In this document: piece by piece, positions 16,493 to 25,267 of the stretch
How positions within the stretch are numbered: the first letter of the stretch is position 1
Layout: every line of letters starts with the position of its first letter
DNA from: Planctomycetota bacterium
GTDB lineage: Bacteria > Planctomycetota > B15-G4 > SIAN01
DNA length: 64,000 bases
Assembly (NCBI GenBank): GCA_028289345.1
Contig: JANQQL010000033.1
Span: forward strand, 1,054,001 to 1,118,000
Direction of reading: 5' to 3'
The notes under the pieces: model-generated
What the model saw: the letters and a program-made list of their open reading frames with translations, nothing else
What the model was told of the DNA's origin: nothing
Database searches by the model: none
Program-made: the position numbers and the translations under genes

Positions 16493-17968
16493 CTACCGCC
16501 TCCGGGAAGGACGGGATTGGTTTTGCCGCAGATGCCAGTCGGTCTGGATTTCCTTCAACGAGTCGATGCCGAAGACTTCGAGGAATGTCTCCTCGAACGA
16601 AGCAATGTCTCCCGATTCGTCAGCGATTCCCGCTCCGAGGACGAATTGAAAGAACTTCCGCGGATGCCGCTCGATCAAGAAGCGCACCAGGCTCCATGAC
16701 TTGGCAAGGTCGGGCGCCGTCAGCTCAGAGACCCGGAGGCCCATCAACGCATCGATTCCAGGGAGCTCATGGCGGACCGCGGAATCCGCCAACTGAGTCT
16801 CCCATTGCGAGTAGGACTCCCAACCTTCGACCCAAGGTGCGGCCTCGCCCTGATCGGGATATTGCAACAGGGTCAGAGTCCGCCCCTCGTTGAACTTCTC
16901 TTCCAGGTAGTGGGCGTAGCCGGCCTCCACCCAACCCGGCAAGCCATCTTGACCGCGGACCTTGCCCAACAGGATCTGTGCCATGTTGGTGAGCACCCAC
17001 CCGTTCAGATTCACCCGACGTTCGTGGGTGGATCGGTGGCTCGGATCAAGGCTGATCACGATCAAAGGCTTGGGGCGCACCAGGGTGAAGTTGCTCGACG
17101 AACGATAGTGCGGCAGCGCGCTTCGGTCGGGTCGGTAGCGGTCTACGAACCCGGAGTCGATGAAGGTGGTGACCTGGGAGGGACGGGTCAACACGAACAC
17201 ATCGATCGGAGTCCTCGACAACTTGGCTTGCACGGCCTTGTCCAGCTCCGCGGCGTCGATCAGCTCCTGACAAGCCTTCTCCCAGATTCTGAGGACTCCT
17301 TCCCCGTCTTCTTCTTCGACCCGGTGCAACAAGAAGTGCGGGGAAGAGCGAGTGAGCACCGGGACTCCCATCGCTTCTGGAAAGTCGCGTGTGATGCCCG
17401 CGAGGTGCAGGTCTTTTTCGGGAACCCAATCCCCTTCGTGCAACACCATGCCGCGTGCGGCCATTGCCTCCGCTTCCGGCATCCAGACTCCGTTGTCGAG
17501 CACGAGTCCCTGCGCTTTCTTCTCGCGGGCTTCGCGTCGTTGATGATCCTTGAGCGACTTTTGATCGAACCACTCTCCTTGATACCGAATGTGTCCGAGT
17601 CCAAGGTGAGCACCTTCGTGCTGCGGATCGACGGAGAGAACCTTCTCGAGCACCTCGTGCTGCTGGCTGCGAAGCCCCTTGCCTTGGCAGAACAAGGCAA
17701 GCTGATACAACCCCTCCACGTCCCCCGGCTCCAGCCCGGCGAGTTGACGTTGGTACTCCTCCACCGGCGAAGCCTTCTTCTCAATTCGGTCGATTCGTGT
17801 TCGGGCCAAATCCACGGTCCCAAAACGAGTCTTCACCCGCACGGACGTGGTGGACTGTTCGAGCACTTCCCCTTCCAACACACTTCCGTCCTTCAGCCGA
17901 ATGACATCGGCAAGAGTCGAGGAACTCAGAAACAAGACGAAGCCAGCGACCACAATGAGACGACCCAT
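16493..17968 (-). CDS. secreted TPR/peptidase-MA-like protein of unknown function
   Basis: A 491-residue exported protein. ATG 17968 follows AGGAGA at good spacing and opens a signal peptide ending 'SSSTLA'. The mature protein begins 'DVIRLKDGSVLEGEVLEQ', a short beta module frequent in planctomycete secreted proteins. A TPR-like stretch follows (residues about 80-140), then 'LDNGVWMPEAEAMAARGMV' and a region resembling peptidase MA/DUF1570 proteins: 'NLNGWVLTNMAQILLG', 'LPGWVEAGYAHYLEEKF'. A canonical HExxH is not present at the expected place ('THERRVN' precedes instead), so catalytic activity is doubtful. It is divergent from the small secreted protein at 18297 and has no obvious operon partner. 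Confidence 0.75.
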   Translation of the reverse strand: MGRLIVVAGFVLFLSSSTLADVIRLKDGSVLEGEVLEQSTTSVRVKTRFGTVDLARTRIDRIEKKASPVEEYQRQLAGLEPGDVEGLYQLALFCQGKGLRSQQHEVLEKVLSVDPQHEGAHLGLGHIRYQGEWFDQKSLKDHQRREAREKKAQGLVLDNGVWMPEAEAMAARGMVLHEGDWVPEKDLHLAGITRDFPEAMGVPVLTRSSPHFLLHRVEEEDGEGVLRIWEKACQELIDAAELDKAVQAKLSRTPIDVFVLTRPSQVTTFIDSGFVDRYRPDRSALPHYRSSSNFTLVRPKPLIVISLDPSHRSTHERRVNLNGWVLTNMAQILLGKVRGQDGLPGWVEAGYAHYLEEKFNEGRTLTLLQYPDQGEAAPWVEGWESYSQWETQLADSAVRHELPGIDALMGLRVSELTAPDLAKSWSLVRFLIERHPRKFFQFVLGAGIADESGDIASFEETFLEVFGIDSLKEIQTDWHLRQNQSRPSRRR

Positions 17969-18296
17969 GTCGTTCTCCTGTCGAAGACGATGGTCACGGC
18001 AGAGGCGCGGACAGCGACGCTTCCCTCGCTGACATTGAGAATGCCTCGGTCCGTCCATGGCATTCGCAGAACGAGAGAGCGATCGTCGTCAGGAGCTCCT
18101 ACCGGAATCCGCGGAGTGGGGAGCCGTTGCTTCAGGAACGGCCGTGCCCCCGACCAAAGGCAAGAACCGTGCCGCCGGAGAACCAAGGCTGCCCCACCAA
18201 CGAGGTGGCCCGAGGTTTCCCATGTCACCATCTCGAAACGGTTTCGTCCACTCATCCGATCGAATCGAGGGTGCCGCGGAAGGCGAGGAGATCCTC
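17969..18296. other. divergent intergenic region, no gene seen
   Basis: The 328 bases between two divergent genes for secreted proteins hold no credible coding sequence. The one notable element is a palindrome at 18234-18246, listed separately. Promoters for both genes should lie here but no clear -35/-10 pair could be picked out. Confidence 0.6.
18234..18246. promoter_or_regulatory. palindromic operator candidate
   Basis: CGAAACGGTTTCG is a perfect 6+1+6 inverted repeat, 50 bases before the start of the secreted protein at 18297. It looks like a stretched LacI-family operator (GAAACGTTTC type). No copy was noticed elsewhere in the window, so binding by a specific regulator is only a suggestion. 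Confidence 0.35.
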
Positions 18297-18755
18297 ATGC
18301 GTATTGGACTTGCGATGACGTCCGCCATCCTCTTGCTCTTCGGATCAACCCCGGCGGCGGGGATTCTCGGCAAGGACCCCGATGCCCTGGCCCGGTCGAC
18401 CCGCATCGTGGACCCCGAGGTCCGAGCGGCGTTCTATCGGACCGGCGGTCGATTGCTGCTGGGCAAGAAAGTCCACCTTCACGTGGAAGCGAAGGTGTTT
18501 CGGCGGGATCCCGAGGTGCGATCGACCTCTCGCCCCGGGGACCTGCTGGTCTACCCGAATCGGTCCGTGCCCTTGATCGTTTCGACGGCGAATCGTTGGT
18601 GGGTGCAAGTTCGTCGTCATCACAACGACGCTCGCGAGTTCTGCATCCGCGGTCGCTTGGGCGTGCCGTCCTTCGACGAGCGCCGGCGCGTTCACCTCTC
18701 CGTCGATTCCATCAAGCGCGCGCCAGGCACCTGGCGCTATCGGAAGGATGAGTGA
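18297..18755 (+). CDS. small secreted protein of unknown function
   Basis: A 152-residue protein with a signal peptide ('GLAMTSAILLLFGSTPAAG'). ATG 18297 is preceded by GAGGAG at seven bases; the reading frame extends upstream but without a better start. The mature part is basic and beta-rich ('GKKVHLHVEAKVFRRDP', 'GDLLVYPNRSVPLIVS', 'RRVHLSVDSIKRAPG'), suggesting an OB- or SH3-like barrel, but I recognise no family. It precedes the radical SAM operon by 137 bases and could be part of it or separate. No cysteine pairs or RiPP-like leader/core pattern are present, so it is not an obvious precursor peptide. Confidence 0.65.
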   Translation: MRIGLAMTSAILLLFGSTPAAGILGKDPDALARSTRIVDPEVRAAFYRTGGRLLLGKKVHLHVEAKVFRRDPEVRSTSRPGDLLVYPNRSVPLIVSTANRWWVQVRRHHNDAREFCIRGRLGVPSFDERRRVHLSVDSIKRAPGTWRYRKDE

Positions 18756-18892
18756 AGTGCTCGCGCCGGGAGCGGGCTCCCCAGGAGGCTCCGCGATTCG
18801 TCCACTCCCCCGCCCGTGGAGCGGGGATTGGGATCCCTCGCCCTGGTGGCGGAAATGGCACGGATTATGATGGAGATCCTTACGGACCTTCG

Positions 18893-19963
18893 ATGAGAAC
18901 CAATCTGCCGCATTCGATCGCCTCGGTCTCGGGGGAATACGACGCCTCCCGCCCCCTCTCTCCTTCCGGGAGGGACCGGTCGGCACGGCCCTCGGTGTGG
19001 ATTCGCAGCCTGCACCGTGCGATTGCGCGCTGGTACCTGGCCAAGCCGGATCTGGCGGAGCTGCTGGAAATCAAGTTTCCTGACGCGGCGTCGATTCTCG
19101 CCGCCGCAAGGAACGAGTGGGCCTACCGGAGACGCCATTCGCGAACCGCTCGGGTCATCTCGCTGAACGTCGAGACCACCAACTACTGCAACCTGGCTTG
19201 CACCATCTGTCCGGTGAACCGAGGCATGGCGCGGACCAAACGCTATCTGGACCCGGGACGATTTCGCGACCTGATCGACCGAACCCCCGGCCTCCGCTTC
19301 CTGCTCCCGTTCCAATGGGGAGAGCCACTGCTCCATCCGGAGATCGGCTCCATGATCCGCTACGCCGCTGATCGCGGTATCCGTTCCATGATGACGACCA
19401 ATGGCACTTTGCTCGACGATGAGAACATCGACAAGCTGTTGAAGAGTGGTCTGGATCGTCTGACCATCTCCGTGGACGGAGACGACGACACCCACAAGGA
19501 GATCCGCGGCACCGCTCTCGCCCCCATTCGGGAACGCGTGGAGGAACTGCGACGCCAGCGGGACCGCCGGGAATCTCCGATGCACATCGACGTCTCCATG
19601 GTGCTGGATGACGCGACCCGACCGGCACTGGAGCACTACCGCCGGGAATGGCAGGACGCGGTCGATCGCGTTCAAGTGATTCCCAAACTGCAAACCGTTC
19701 CGCGCACTCGGCCTTGTCGCGAGCTGTGGCGCGGCAGCTTGGTGGTCTTGGTGGATGGGACTGTCACCGCATGTTGTGCCGACTCCGAAGGAGAGCTGAG
19801 TCTTGGCAACGCCTTCGAAGACGATCCTGTCGACGTTCTCAACAACACCAAGTTTCAGGAACTGCGGCGTCGCCATCGGTGCGGCGACTTTCCAGAGCCT
19901 TGCGCAGGTTGCGGGGAGTACGACGGGACCGACGTCGGTGTGAGCCAGAGGTTCCTGGATTGA
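18893..19963 (+). CDS. radical SAM/SPASM-type enzyme (1 of 3)
   Basis: A 356-residue radical SAM protein. The SAM [4Fe-4S] motif is 'NYCNLACTICPVNRG' (CX3CX2C) at about residue 102, with the usual glycine-rich 'FQWGEPLLHPEIG', 'MMTTNGTLL' and 'LTISVDGDDD' strands. The C-terminus has the auxiliary-cluster region: 'PCRELWRGSLVVLVDG', 'VTACCADSEGELSLGN' and 'PCAGCGEYDG'. ATG 18893 is used; no strong Shine-Dalgarno precedes it. The reaction cannot be named: SPASM proteins include peptide modifiers, carbohydrate-chain enzymes and others. Its stop overlaps a TTG start of the GT9 gene (TTGA), so it is cotranslated with a glycosyltransferase, which favours a glycoconjugate or lipid substrate. Confidence 0.88.
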   Translation: MRTNLPHSIASVSGEYDASRPLSPSGRDRSARPSVWIRSLHRAIARWYLAKPDLAELLEIKFPDAASILAAARNEWAYRRRHSRTARVISLNVETTNYCNLACTICPVNRGMARTKRYLDPGRFRDLIDRTPGLRFLLPFQWGEPLLHPEIGSMIRYAADRGIRSMMTTNGTLLDDENIDKLLKSGLDRLTISVDGDDDTHKEIRGTALAPIRERVEELRRQRDRRESPMHIDVSMVLDDATRPALEHYRREWQDAVDRVQVIPKLQTVPRTRPCRELWRGSLVVLVDGTVTACCADSEGELSLGNAFEDDPVDVLNNTKFQELRRRHRCGDFPEPCAGCGEYDGTDVGVSQRFLD

Positions 19964-21198
19964 TTCGCGCCGACACCAGTCGCGGGCACACCCAGAGAGC
20001 TCCGGCCTCCCATACCTCGGTCATCGTCGAGGCCAAGAAAGCCATCGATCGCTACGTCGGGATTCCCTTGCACTGGTTGCTACACGCGACCGACGCACTG
20101 TTGTCGCCGTTCCTGACCAAGCCGCCGGTCGACGAAGTGCGCACCGTGGTGCTCACCAAGATTTGGGGAATCGGCAACCTGGTGATGATTCTGCCTTACG
20201 TGCAGGAGATTCGCCGTCACTATCCACGGGCGCGCCTGGTGTTCCTCACCCTGGAGCGAAACCGGGAACTCCTGGAAGGGGGTGAACTGTTCGAAGAGGT
20301 GGTCACCATGCGCGACCACGGCTTGCTCGCTCCGGTGATCGATCTGTTTCGAGCCATCCGTCGACTGCGCCGACGGCGAGTCGACCTTTTCTTAGACTTC
20401 GAACAGTTCCTCCGGGTGTCCGGGCTCATCGGACGTTTGAGCGGTGCTCGCCAGAGCATCGGGTTCGACACGCCGGGTCAGCACCGAGCACGGCTCTACC
20501 AAGCGCGCATTCCCTACGATCACGAACGCCACATGGCCAGCGTGTTCGGCGACGTGGTCCGCGCCGCAGGGGTGGGCATGGATCGAATTCCGGCGCCCCG
20601 GGTACCTCGCTGCTCCGAATCCCGCCGCCAGGTCCTGGCCGAGCTTGGAAATCTGCCGCGCCCTTGGGTGATCCTGCACCCGGGATCCGGAGACAACTTT
20701 CCGGGTCGACGCTGGCCCTCCGAGCGCTTTGCCGCCGTCGCGCGAAAGCTCGTGCAGACCCACGGTGCCACGATTTTGCTGACCGGGACTCGCGCCGAGA
20801 GCGGTTTGCTGGCGACCGTTGCCGACTCGCTTCCCTCGACCTCGGTGGTGTCTTGCGCCGATCGATTTTCCCTCCGACAGCTGGTGGAGTTGATCGATCA
20901 ATCGGACTTGGTGATCTCCAATGACACCGGTCCTGTGCATCTGGCCGCGGCGGTGGAGACTCCGGTCGTGGCTCTGTATGGCCCGAACACACCACGACTG
21001 TACGGTCCGCTAGGACCTGATTCGCGGGCTCTCTACCATCGACTCCCCTGCAGCCCGTGCTTGACCAATCTGAATGCCAAGTCGAGTCGTTGTCGACTGC
21101 CGAGTTGCATCCTCGCAATCTCCGTCGAAGAAGTTCTTGAGACTTGCGCCGAGCTTCTTCGGCCCCGGCTTTCGGTCCCGATGGAGCGAACCCCATGA
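19960..21198 (+). CDS. glycosyltransferase family 9 (heptosyltransferase-like)
   Basis: A 412-residue GT-B enzyme of the LPS heptosyltransferase family: 'VVLTKIWGIGNLVMILPYV' at the N-terminal domain, 'VILHPGSGDNFPGRRWPSE' and 'VISNDTGPVHLAAAVETPVV' at the donor site, then 'ALYGPNTPRLYGPLG'. Longer reading of the frame runs far into the upstream gene, so the start is most likely TTG 19960, which overlaps that gene's stop as TTGA and has AGAGG eight bases upstream. A Cys-rich end ('CSPCLTNLNAKSSRC', 'RLPSC') follows the fold, as in WaaF-type proteins. It should add a heptose or hexose to an envelope lipid or glycan. It sits between radical SAM genes, overlapping both. Confidence 0.88.
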   Translation: MIRADTSRGHTQRAPASHTSVIVEAKKAIDRYVGIPLHWLLHATDALLSPFLTKPPVDEVRTVVLTKIWGIGNLVMILPYVQEIRRHYPRARLVFLTLERNRELLEGGELFEEVVTMRDHGLLAPVIDLFRAIRRLRRRRVDLFLDFEQFLRVSGLIGRLSGARQSIGFDTPGQHRARLYQARIPYDHERHMASVFGDVVRAAGVGMDRIPAPRVPRCSESRRQVLAELGNLPRPWVILHPGSGDNFPGRRWPSERFAAVARKLVQTHGATILLTGTRAESGLLATVADSLPSTSVVSCADRFSLRQLVELIDQSDLVISNDTGPVHLAAAVETPVVALYGPNTPRLYGPLGPDSRALYHRLPCSPCLTNLNAKSSRCRLPSCILAISVEEVLETCAELLRPRLSVPMERTP

Positions 21199-22247
21199 TT
21201 CCGACCACGGCGGAATGGGGACTGGCCTCCCGACTGTTGCGCGGACCGGGAGAGTCCGGGCCGACCAAGGTGACCGCGTTGTTGACCGAGCGCTGTCACT
21301 TGCGCTGTGACTTCTGCCGACTGTGGGAGAACCCAGATTCCGGGGCGTCCACCGAAGAGTGGCTGCAGGTGTTTCGCGCCAACCCGGAACTGCGCTGGGT
21401 CAACCTGAGTGGCGGAGAAGTCTTCGCTCAGGAGCGCCTCGACACCTTGCTGCTGGGCATCGTCGAGGCCCTCCCCAAGCTGGCACTCCTCGACTTCCCG
21501 ACGGCCGGCCAAAAGCCGGCCCAGGCGGAACGGGCCGTGCAAACTCTGCTGAAAACCCGGTTGCCACGGCTGGTCGTCAGCGTGAGTTTGGATGGCGGGC
21601 CGGGTCACCACGACCGGGTTCGCGGGGTCGAAGGAGCTTTCGAGAGGGGCATCGAAACTTACCAGCGCTTGCGCAAGCTGCAGAACCGTCGCTTTCAGGT
21701 GAAGGTAGGTTGCACCCTCACGACCCAAGCCCGCGAACAGTACGCCGGCTTGCGCCAAGCCCTCCAGCAGCGGCTTCCCGACTTCGATCTTCGAGAACTC
21801 CACTTCAACTTGGCCCACCACTCCAACCACTACTACCGCAACACCGAGTTCACAGACCTTCCCGACGAAGAAGCCCTGCAAGTGCTCGAGGAAACCCGCT
21901 TCGGATGGTCTCCCGTGTCCTGGCTCGAATGGACTTATGGTCGGCTGGCCCGGCGTGCCTTGGAGGAAGGCTTTCCGCCCATGGGATGCACGGCATTGCG
22001 AGACACCGTCTTCATCGGCGCAGATTTGACGGTGTATCCGTGCTCGATCTGGGACCGGCCCCTCGGCAACTTGCGCGACGAAAATCACTCCCTCCGCCAA
22101 GTGATCGAAGGCCTCCCCGCGCGCCACGCTCGGCAACAAATCGATCGCAAACAGTGCCCGGGATGTTTCACGCCCTGCGAATCCGCGCCGGCCATGCTGG
22201 CCCGTCCGTGGCGCTCCACTTGGTTGGCTCTCACAAGTTCGCAATGA
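21195..22247 (+). CDS. radical SAM/SPASM-type enzyme (2 of 3)
   Basis: A 350-residue radical SAM protein whose ATG overlaps the GT9 stop (ATGA). The cluster motif is 'TERCHLRCDFCRLWE' at about residue 34, then 'RWVNLSGGEVFAQERL' and 'LVVSVSLDGGPGHH'. The C-terminal auxiliary cysteines are 'MGCTALRDTVFIGADL', 'VYPCSIWDRPLGNLRD' and 'KQCPGCFTPCESA', a SPASM/twitch arrangement. It is only distantly similar to the radical SAM genes on each side, so the three are not recent duplicates. The stop overlaps the next radical SAM start as ATGA. Reaction unknown. Confidence 0.88.
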   Translation: MIPTTAEWGLASRLLRGPGESGPTKVTALLTERCHLRCDFCRLWENPDSGASTEEWLQVFRANPELRWVNLSGGEVFAQERLDTLLLGIVEALPKLALLDFPTAGQKPAQAERAVQTLLKTRLPRLVVSVSLDGGPGHHDRVRGVEGAFERGIETYQRLRKLQNRRFQVKVGCTLTTQAREQYAGLRQALQQRLPDFDLRELHFNLAHHSNHYYRNTEFTDLPDEEALQVLEETRFGWSPVSWLEWTYGRLARRALEEGFPPMGCTALRDTVFIGADLTVYPCSIWDRPLGNLRDENHSLRQVIEGLPARHARQQIDRKQCPGCFTPCESAPAMLARPWRSTWLALTSSQ

Positions 22248-23287
22248 ATCGACCCCGTCGCAGCTTTTCGGAAGCAGTCCGGGTGCGCGCCGGCAACGGC
22301 GACTGGCGCTGGCTGTGGCGGGCCGCGGATCAAACCTTGCGCCTTCGTCTCGGCATCCCGAGGGGGCCTCTGTATGCGACCCTGGCCCTGACCTACCGTT
22401 GCAACTACCGCTGCTTTCACTGCGATCTGCCTGAGCGCCCGGATCCGGTGCCGGATGCTCGCGCACTGATCCACCGGCTCCAGTCCCTTGCCGAGCGCGG
22501 GATTTTGGCGGTCGGAGTGACCGGTGGCGAGCCCCTGCTGCATCCCGCGATCGGCGAGGTGCTTCGAGAAGGACGGCAACTCGGGTTGATGATGCACGTG
22601 AACACCAATGGCTCGCGAGTGACTCGTGCACACGTCCTGCAGTTGCTGGAGGAACAGGTCCACTCGCTCAACATCTCGGTGGATGGAGGGAACGCCCGCA
22701 CCCACGATGAATTGCGCGGCGTTCCCGGGTCGTTTGACGAGATCGAACGGACGGTCAGGGAAGTGCTGCGCCAGCGAGGTTCACGCAAGACCCCGCGCCT
22801 CGGGTTGGTCATGGCCCTGACCCAGCGCAACCTGGGTGAGGTTCGCGAGTTCGTCGCCTTGGCGAAACGCTGGGAGGTGGACGGAGCGGGGTTCTTGCCT
22901 CATCACCCGTTCGTCGCCGACCAGGAACGACTCAGCGGCTGGGAAGAAGCGGACTTGCGAACGGCCCTCGAGTCGCTCGTCGGCGAGGTGGACAACTCCC
23001 CCGCCTATCTGGAGCGGATCCCCGGGTTTCTGGCCGGGGAAGCCACTCCCTCGAACTGTAGCGCTCCCCAATCCCATGTGGCGATCGACCCTTCCGGCAC
23101 ACGTTACCCATGCGTTCCTCTCATGACGTTGGGAAGGGCCGGGGTTCCATGGCAAGATCGAGGTCCGCTCTCGACCCCCGTGGGAGCCAAGGACCGTGAA
23201 GAAGTCTGCCGGAGATGCTGGTGGAATTGTCACCGCGAGTTGGACCTGAGCCTGGGACTGCTGCGTCCGGCGCTTGGCTCTGGCTGA
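22244..23287 (+). CDS. radical SAM/SPASM-type enzyme (3 of 3)
   Basis: A 347-residue radical SAM protein starting at ATG 22244, overlapping the previous stop. The cluster motif is 'TYRCNYRCFHCDLPER' at about residue 50, followed by 'VGVTGGEPLLHPAIG', 'MHVNTNGSRVT' and 'LNISVDGGNARTHDEL', all standard for the superfamily. C-terminal cysteines 'SNCSAPQSHVAIDPSG', 'RYPCVPLMTLG' and 'VCRRCWWNCHREL' form the auxiliary-cluster region. The last 67-73 bases overlap the start of the TMTC-like gene, so this is a four-to-five-gene polycistronic unit. The fold is certain; the substrate is not. Confidence 0.88.
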   Translation: MNRPRRSFSEAVRVRAGNGDWRWLWRAADQTLRLRLGIPRGPLYATLALTYRCNYRCFHCDLPERPDPVPDARALIHRLQSLAERGILAVGVTGGEPLLHPAIGEVLREGRQLGLMMHVNTNGSRVTRAHVLQLLEEQVHSLNISVDGGNARTHDELRGVPGSFDEIERTVREVLRQRGSRKTPRLGLVMALTQRNLGEVREFVALAKRWEVDGAGFLPHHPFVADQERLSGWEEADLRTALESLVGEVDNSPAYLERIPGFLAGEATPSNCSAPQSHVAIDPSGTRYPCVPLMTLGRAGVPWQDRGPLSTPVGAKDREEVCRRCWWNCHRELDLSLGLLRPALGSG

Positions 23288-25041
23288 TTGCTGTTCTCGC
23301 GGTGTTGCCGCATCTCCCGGGACTGGCGGGAGGCTTCGTCTACGACGACTTTCGCTTCGTGAAAGAAAACCCCGGGGTGCACCGCCTGTCCGCTCCCCAC
23401 GAGTTCTTCCTCCCAGAACGCATGGCTCATCCCGCCGACCGCGACATCTGGAGACCGATCCGAACCGCCGGCTTCGCCTTGCAACATGCCTTGTTCGGCG
23501 AATGGGCCGCCGGCTACCACCTCTTCAGCCTGCTGCTGGCCGTCGGACTCGTGCGTGGGTTCCTTGCGATGGTTGCCAACTTGTCCGGCAACGCACCCAA
23601 GATTCTGTGGAGCGCCGGCCTGCTCTTCGGCAGCCATCCCCTGCTGGTCGAATCCGTCGCGTGGATCTCTAGCCAGGGCGATTTGTGGGCAGCCCTGTTC
23701 GTTTGCCTCGCCCTGGTTGCTTGGTGCCGCGAACGCCGCTGGTTCTGGCTGGCCGCTCCTCTCGCCTGGTTGTCCAAGGAGTCCGCCATTCCCTTGCTCG
23801 GCATGGTGATCCTGGCGGACTTGATTCAAGGAAAAGCACCTCGGCGCTGGCGCAGTTGGGCCGTGCTGGCCGCATCCACCGTCCTTTTCCTCGTTCTCCG
23901 ACAGCAGGCACTGGGACGCGGCTTTGGACTGGACGCGAGTGGCTTTGGACAGCAGGACGTCGACTTTGCCATGCGATTCTTGGAAGCCCATCGCAACCTC
24001 GTCGTGTCTTTGCGGTTGTTCGTGTTCCCCTGGCCGCTTCTTGTCGACCCCACTCGCGCCACGGTCCCGTCGCCAAGTTTCCTCTGGGCTCTGTTCCTAT
24101 GGGTGCTGCTGGGAGGACTCGGCTGGTGGGCGATTCGCCAGCGAAGGGCCCGTCCCGGATTCGCCTTCGGGATCGGATTCGCGTTGCTTGCCTTCGTCCC
24201 GACGTCGGGATTGTTGACGGCCATGAAGAGTCCTTATGCCGACCGCTTTCTCCTCCTCCCGTGTGCGGGGTTGGTGCTCGCGGCAACCTCCTGGTTCGAC
24301 CGTTGTTCGGTTCGCGGGACACTCTTGGTCGTGTTGCTCGGGGTCTCGCTCTTGGGAACTCGGACCGTCCAGCGCACCCTCGAATGGAGGAGCCAACGCA
24401 CCCTGTTCGAGGCGGAACTGCGTCATCACCCGAGCTCGATCCAAGCCCACCTGGGAATCGGTTCTCAAGCCATGGAGAGTAACGATTGGGAGCGTGCCCG
24501 AGTCCATCTCTCGCAGGTGGTGTCGCTCACCGACCAAGAGGATCCGCGACGCCTGGCCGCGCTCCACAATCTTTGCACGTTGGAATACGAAGCCGGGTCT
24601 GCCGACCAGGCAAGGCACTGGGGAAACCAATGTCGAGCCCTGGTCCTTTCTCGGACCGAGTCCCAAGTCAGCGGCGCGTCGCTGCACAAAGTTTGGATCG
24701 TGCTCGGCAATCTGGAACGGAAGCAGAATCCGGCCGCAGCGATCCAGATTCTGGAAGAGGGGATGAGGCGGTTCGGTCGTCGCCCGGGTCTCCTCGAAAG
24801 CTTGGCCATCTGTTTCGACATGACCGGTCGCGCGGAAGCCGCGGAGAAACTCCATCGGGAGGTGCTGGAGTTGGCCGAACCCACCGCCACTCGCTACTAC
24901 CACTTGGCGCTTTCCGTGCTCCATCAGAATCGCGCGGAGGACGCCCGGGAGTTGCTGCAACAAGCCGTGGCGCTGGACTCCAGTCACCAACGCTCACGCG
25001 CCTTGCTGAAGGACCTGGAAACCCCTCAGCGCCCGCGATGA
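23221..25041 (+). CDS. TMTC-like polytopic membrane protein with C-terminal TPR repeats
   Basis: A 606-residue protein. Residues 1-390 contain about ten hydrophobic segments with hallmarks of the TMTC/DUF1736 glycosyltransferase-like family: 'LAGGFVYDDFRFVKENPGV' (acidic first loop), 'RPIRTAGFALQHALFG', 'SHPLLVESVAWISSQGDLW' and 'WLSKESAIPLLGMVIL' (KE motif). Residues 400-600 are TPRs. Eukaryotic TMTCs are O-mannosyltransferases using a lipid-linked sugar; bacterial ones are mostly untested. GTG 23221 has GGAG six bases upstream, whereas ATG 23215 directly abuts that GGAG; either is possible. It ends the radical SAM/GT9 operon, which points to glycan transfer across the membrane as the common theme. 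Confidence 0.85.
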   Translation: MELSPRVGPEPGTAASGAWLWLIAVLAVLPHLPGLAGGFVYDDFRFVKENPGVHRLSAPHEFFLPERMAHPADRDIWRPIRTAGFALQHALFGEWAAGYHLFSLLLAVGLVRGFLAMVANLSGNAPKILWSAGLLFGSHPLLVESVAWISSQGDLWAALFVCLALVAWCRERRWFWLAAPLAWLSKESAIPLLGMVILADLIQGKAPRRWRSWAVLAASTVLFLVLRQQALGRGFGLDASGFGQQDVDFAMRFLEAHRNLVVSLRLFVFPWPLLVDPTRATVPSPSFLWALFLWVLLGGLGWWAIRQRRARPGFAFGIGFALLAFVPTSGLLTAMKSPYADRFLLLPCAGLVLAATSWFDRCSVRGTLLVVLLGVSLLGTRTVQRTLEWRSQRTLFEAELRHHPSSIQAHLGIGSQAMESNDWERARVHLSQVVSLTDQEDPRRLAALHNLCTLEYEAGSADQARHWGNQCRALVLSRTESQVSGASLHKVWIVLGNLERKQNPAAAIQILEEGMRRFGRRPGLLESLAICFDMTGRAEAAEKLHREVLELAEPTATRYYHLALSVLHQNRAEDARELLQQAVALDSSHQRSRALLKDLETPQRPR

Positions 25042-25267
25042 CTCTGCCCGCCTCCGGAGCCGAGTGAGCAGAATTCTTTGCCATGTTCGGCGCTCATTCG
25101 GGAACGGCCCGGCCCGGGGCCCGATGAACGCGAAGCCACTTGGGGGGACGATGGCAGAGAGTTTTCGACCGGGCGACTTCCTGGATCGGCTTGGGGCTAT
25201 TCTCCCTGCGGGCCTCCGGGGATAGCATCGGAGCCGTTGAATTTTCCCCTCCTCGAGGAACATGATC
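25042..25267. other. intergenic leader with a foldable element
   Basis: No gene is seen in these 226 bases. On the plus strand 25196-25226 can fold: GCTATTCTC pairs with GGGGATAGC (nine pairs, two G-U). This lies about 40 bases before the DUF1573 start and may be part of its 5' leader. Confidence 0.35.

Noticed and set aside
18297-18755. Small secreted protein as precursor peptide for the radical SAM enzymes
   Set aside because: It has a Sec signal peptide and a 130-residue folded-looking domain without a leader/core pattern or cysteine-rich core.
21323-22243. Upstream extension of the third radical SAM frame
   Set aside because: It overlaps the whole second radical SAM gene out of frame; ATG 22244 with an ATGA overlap is the evident start.
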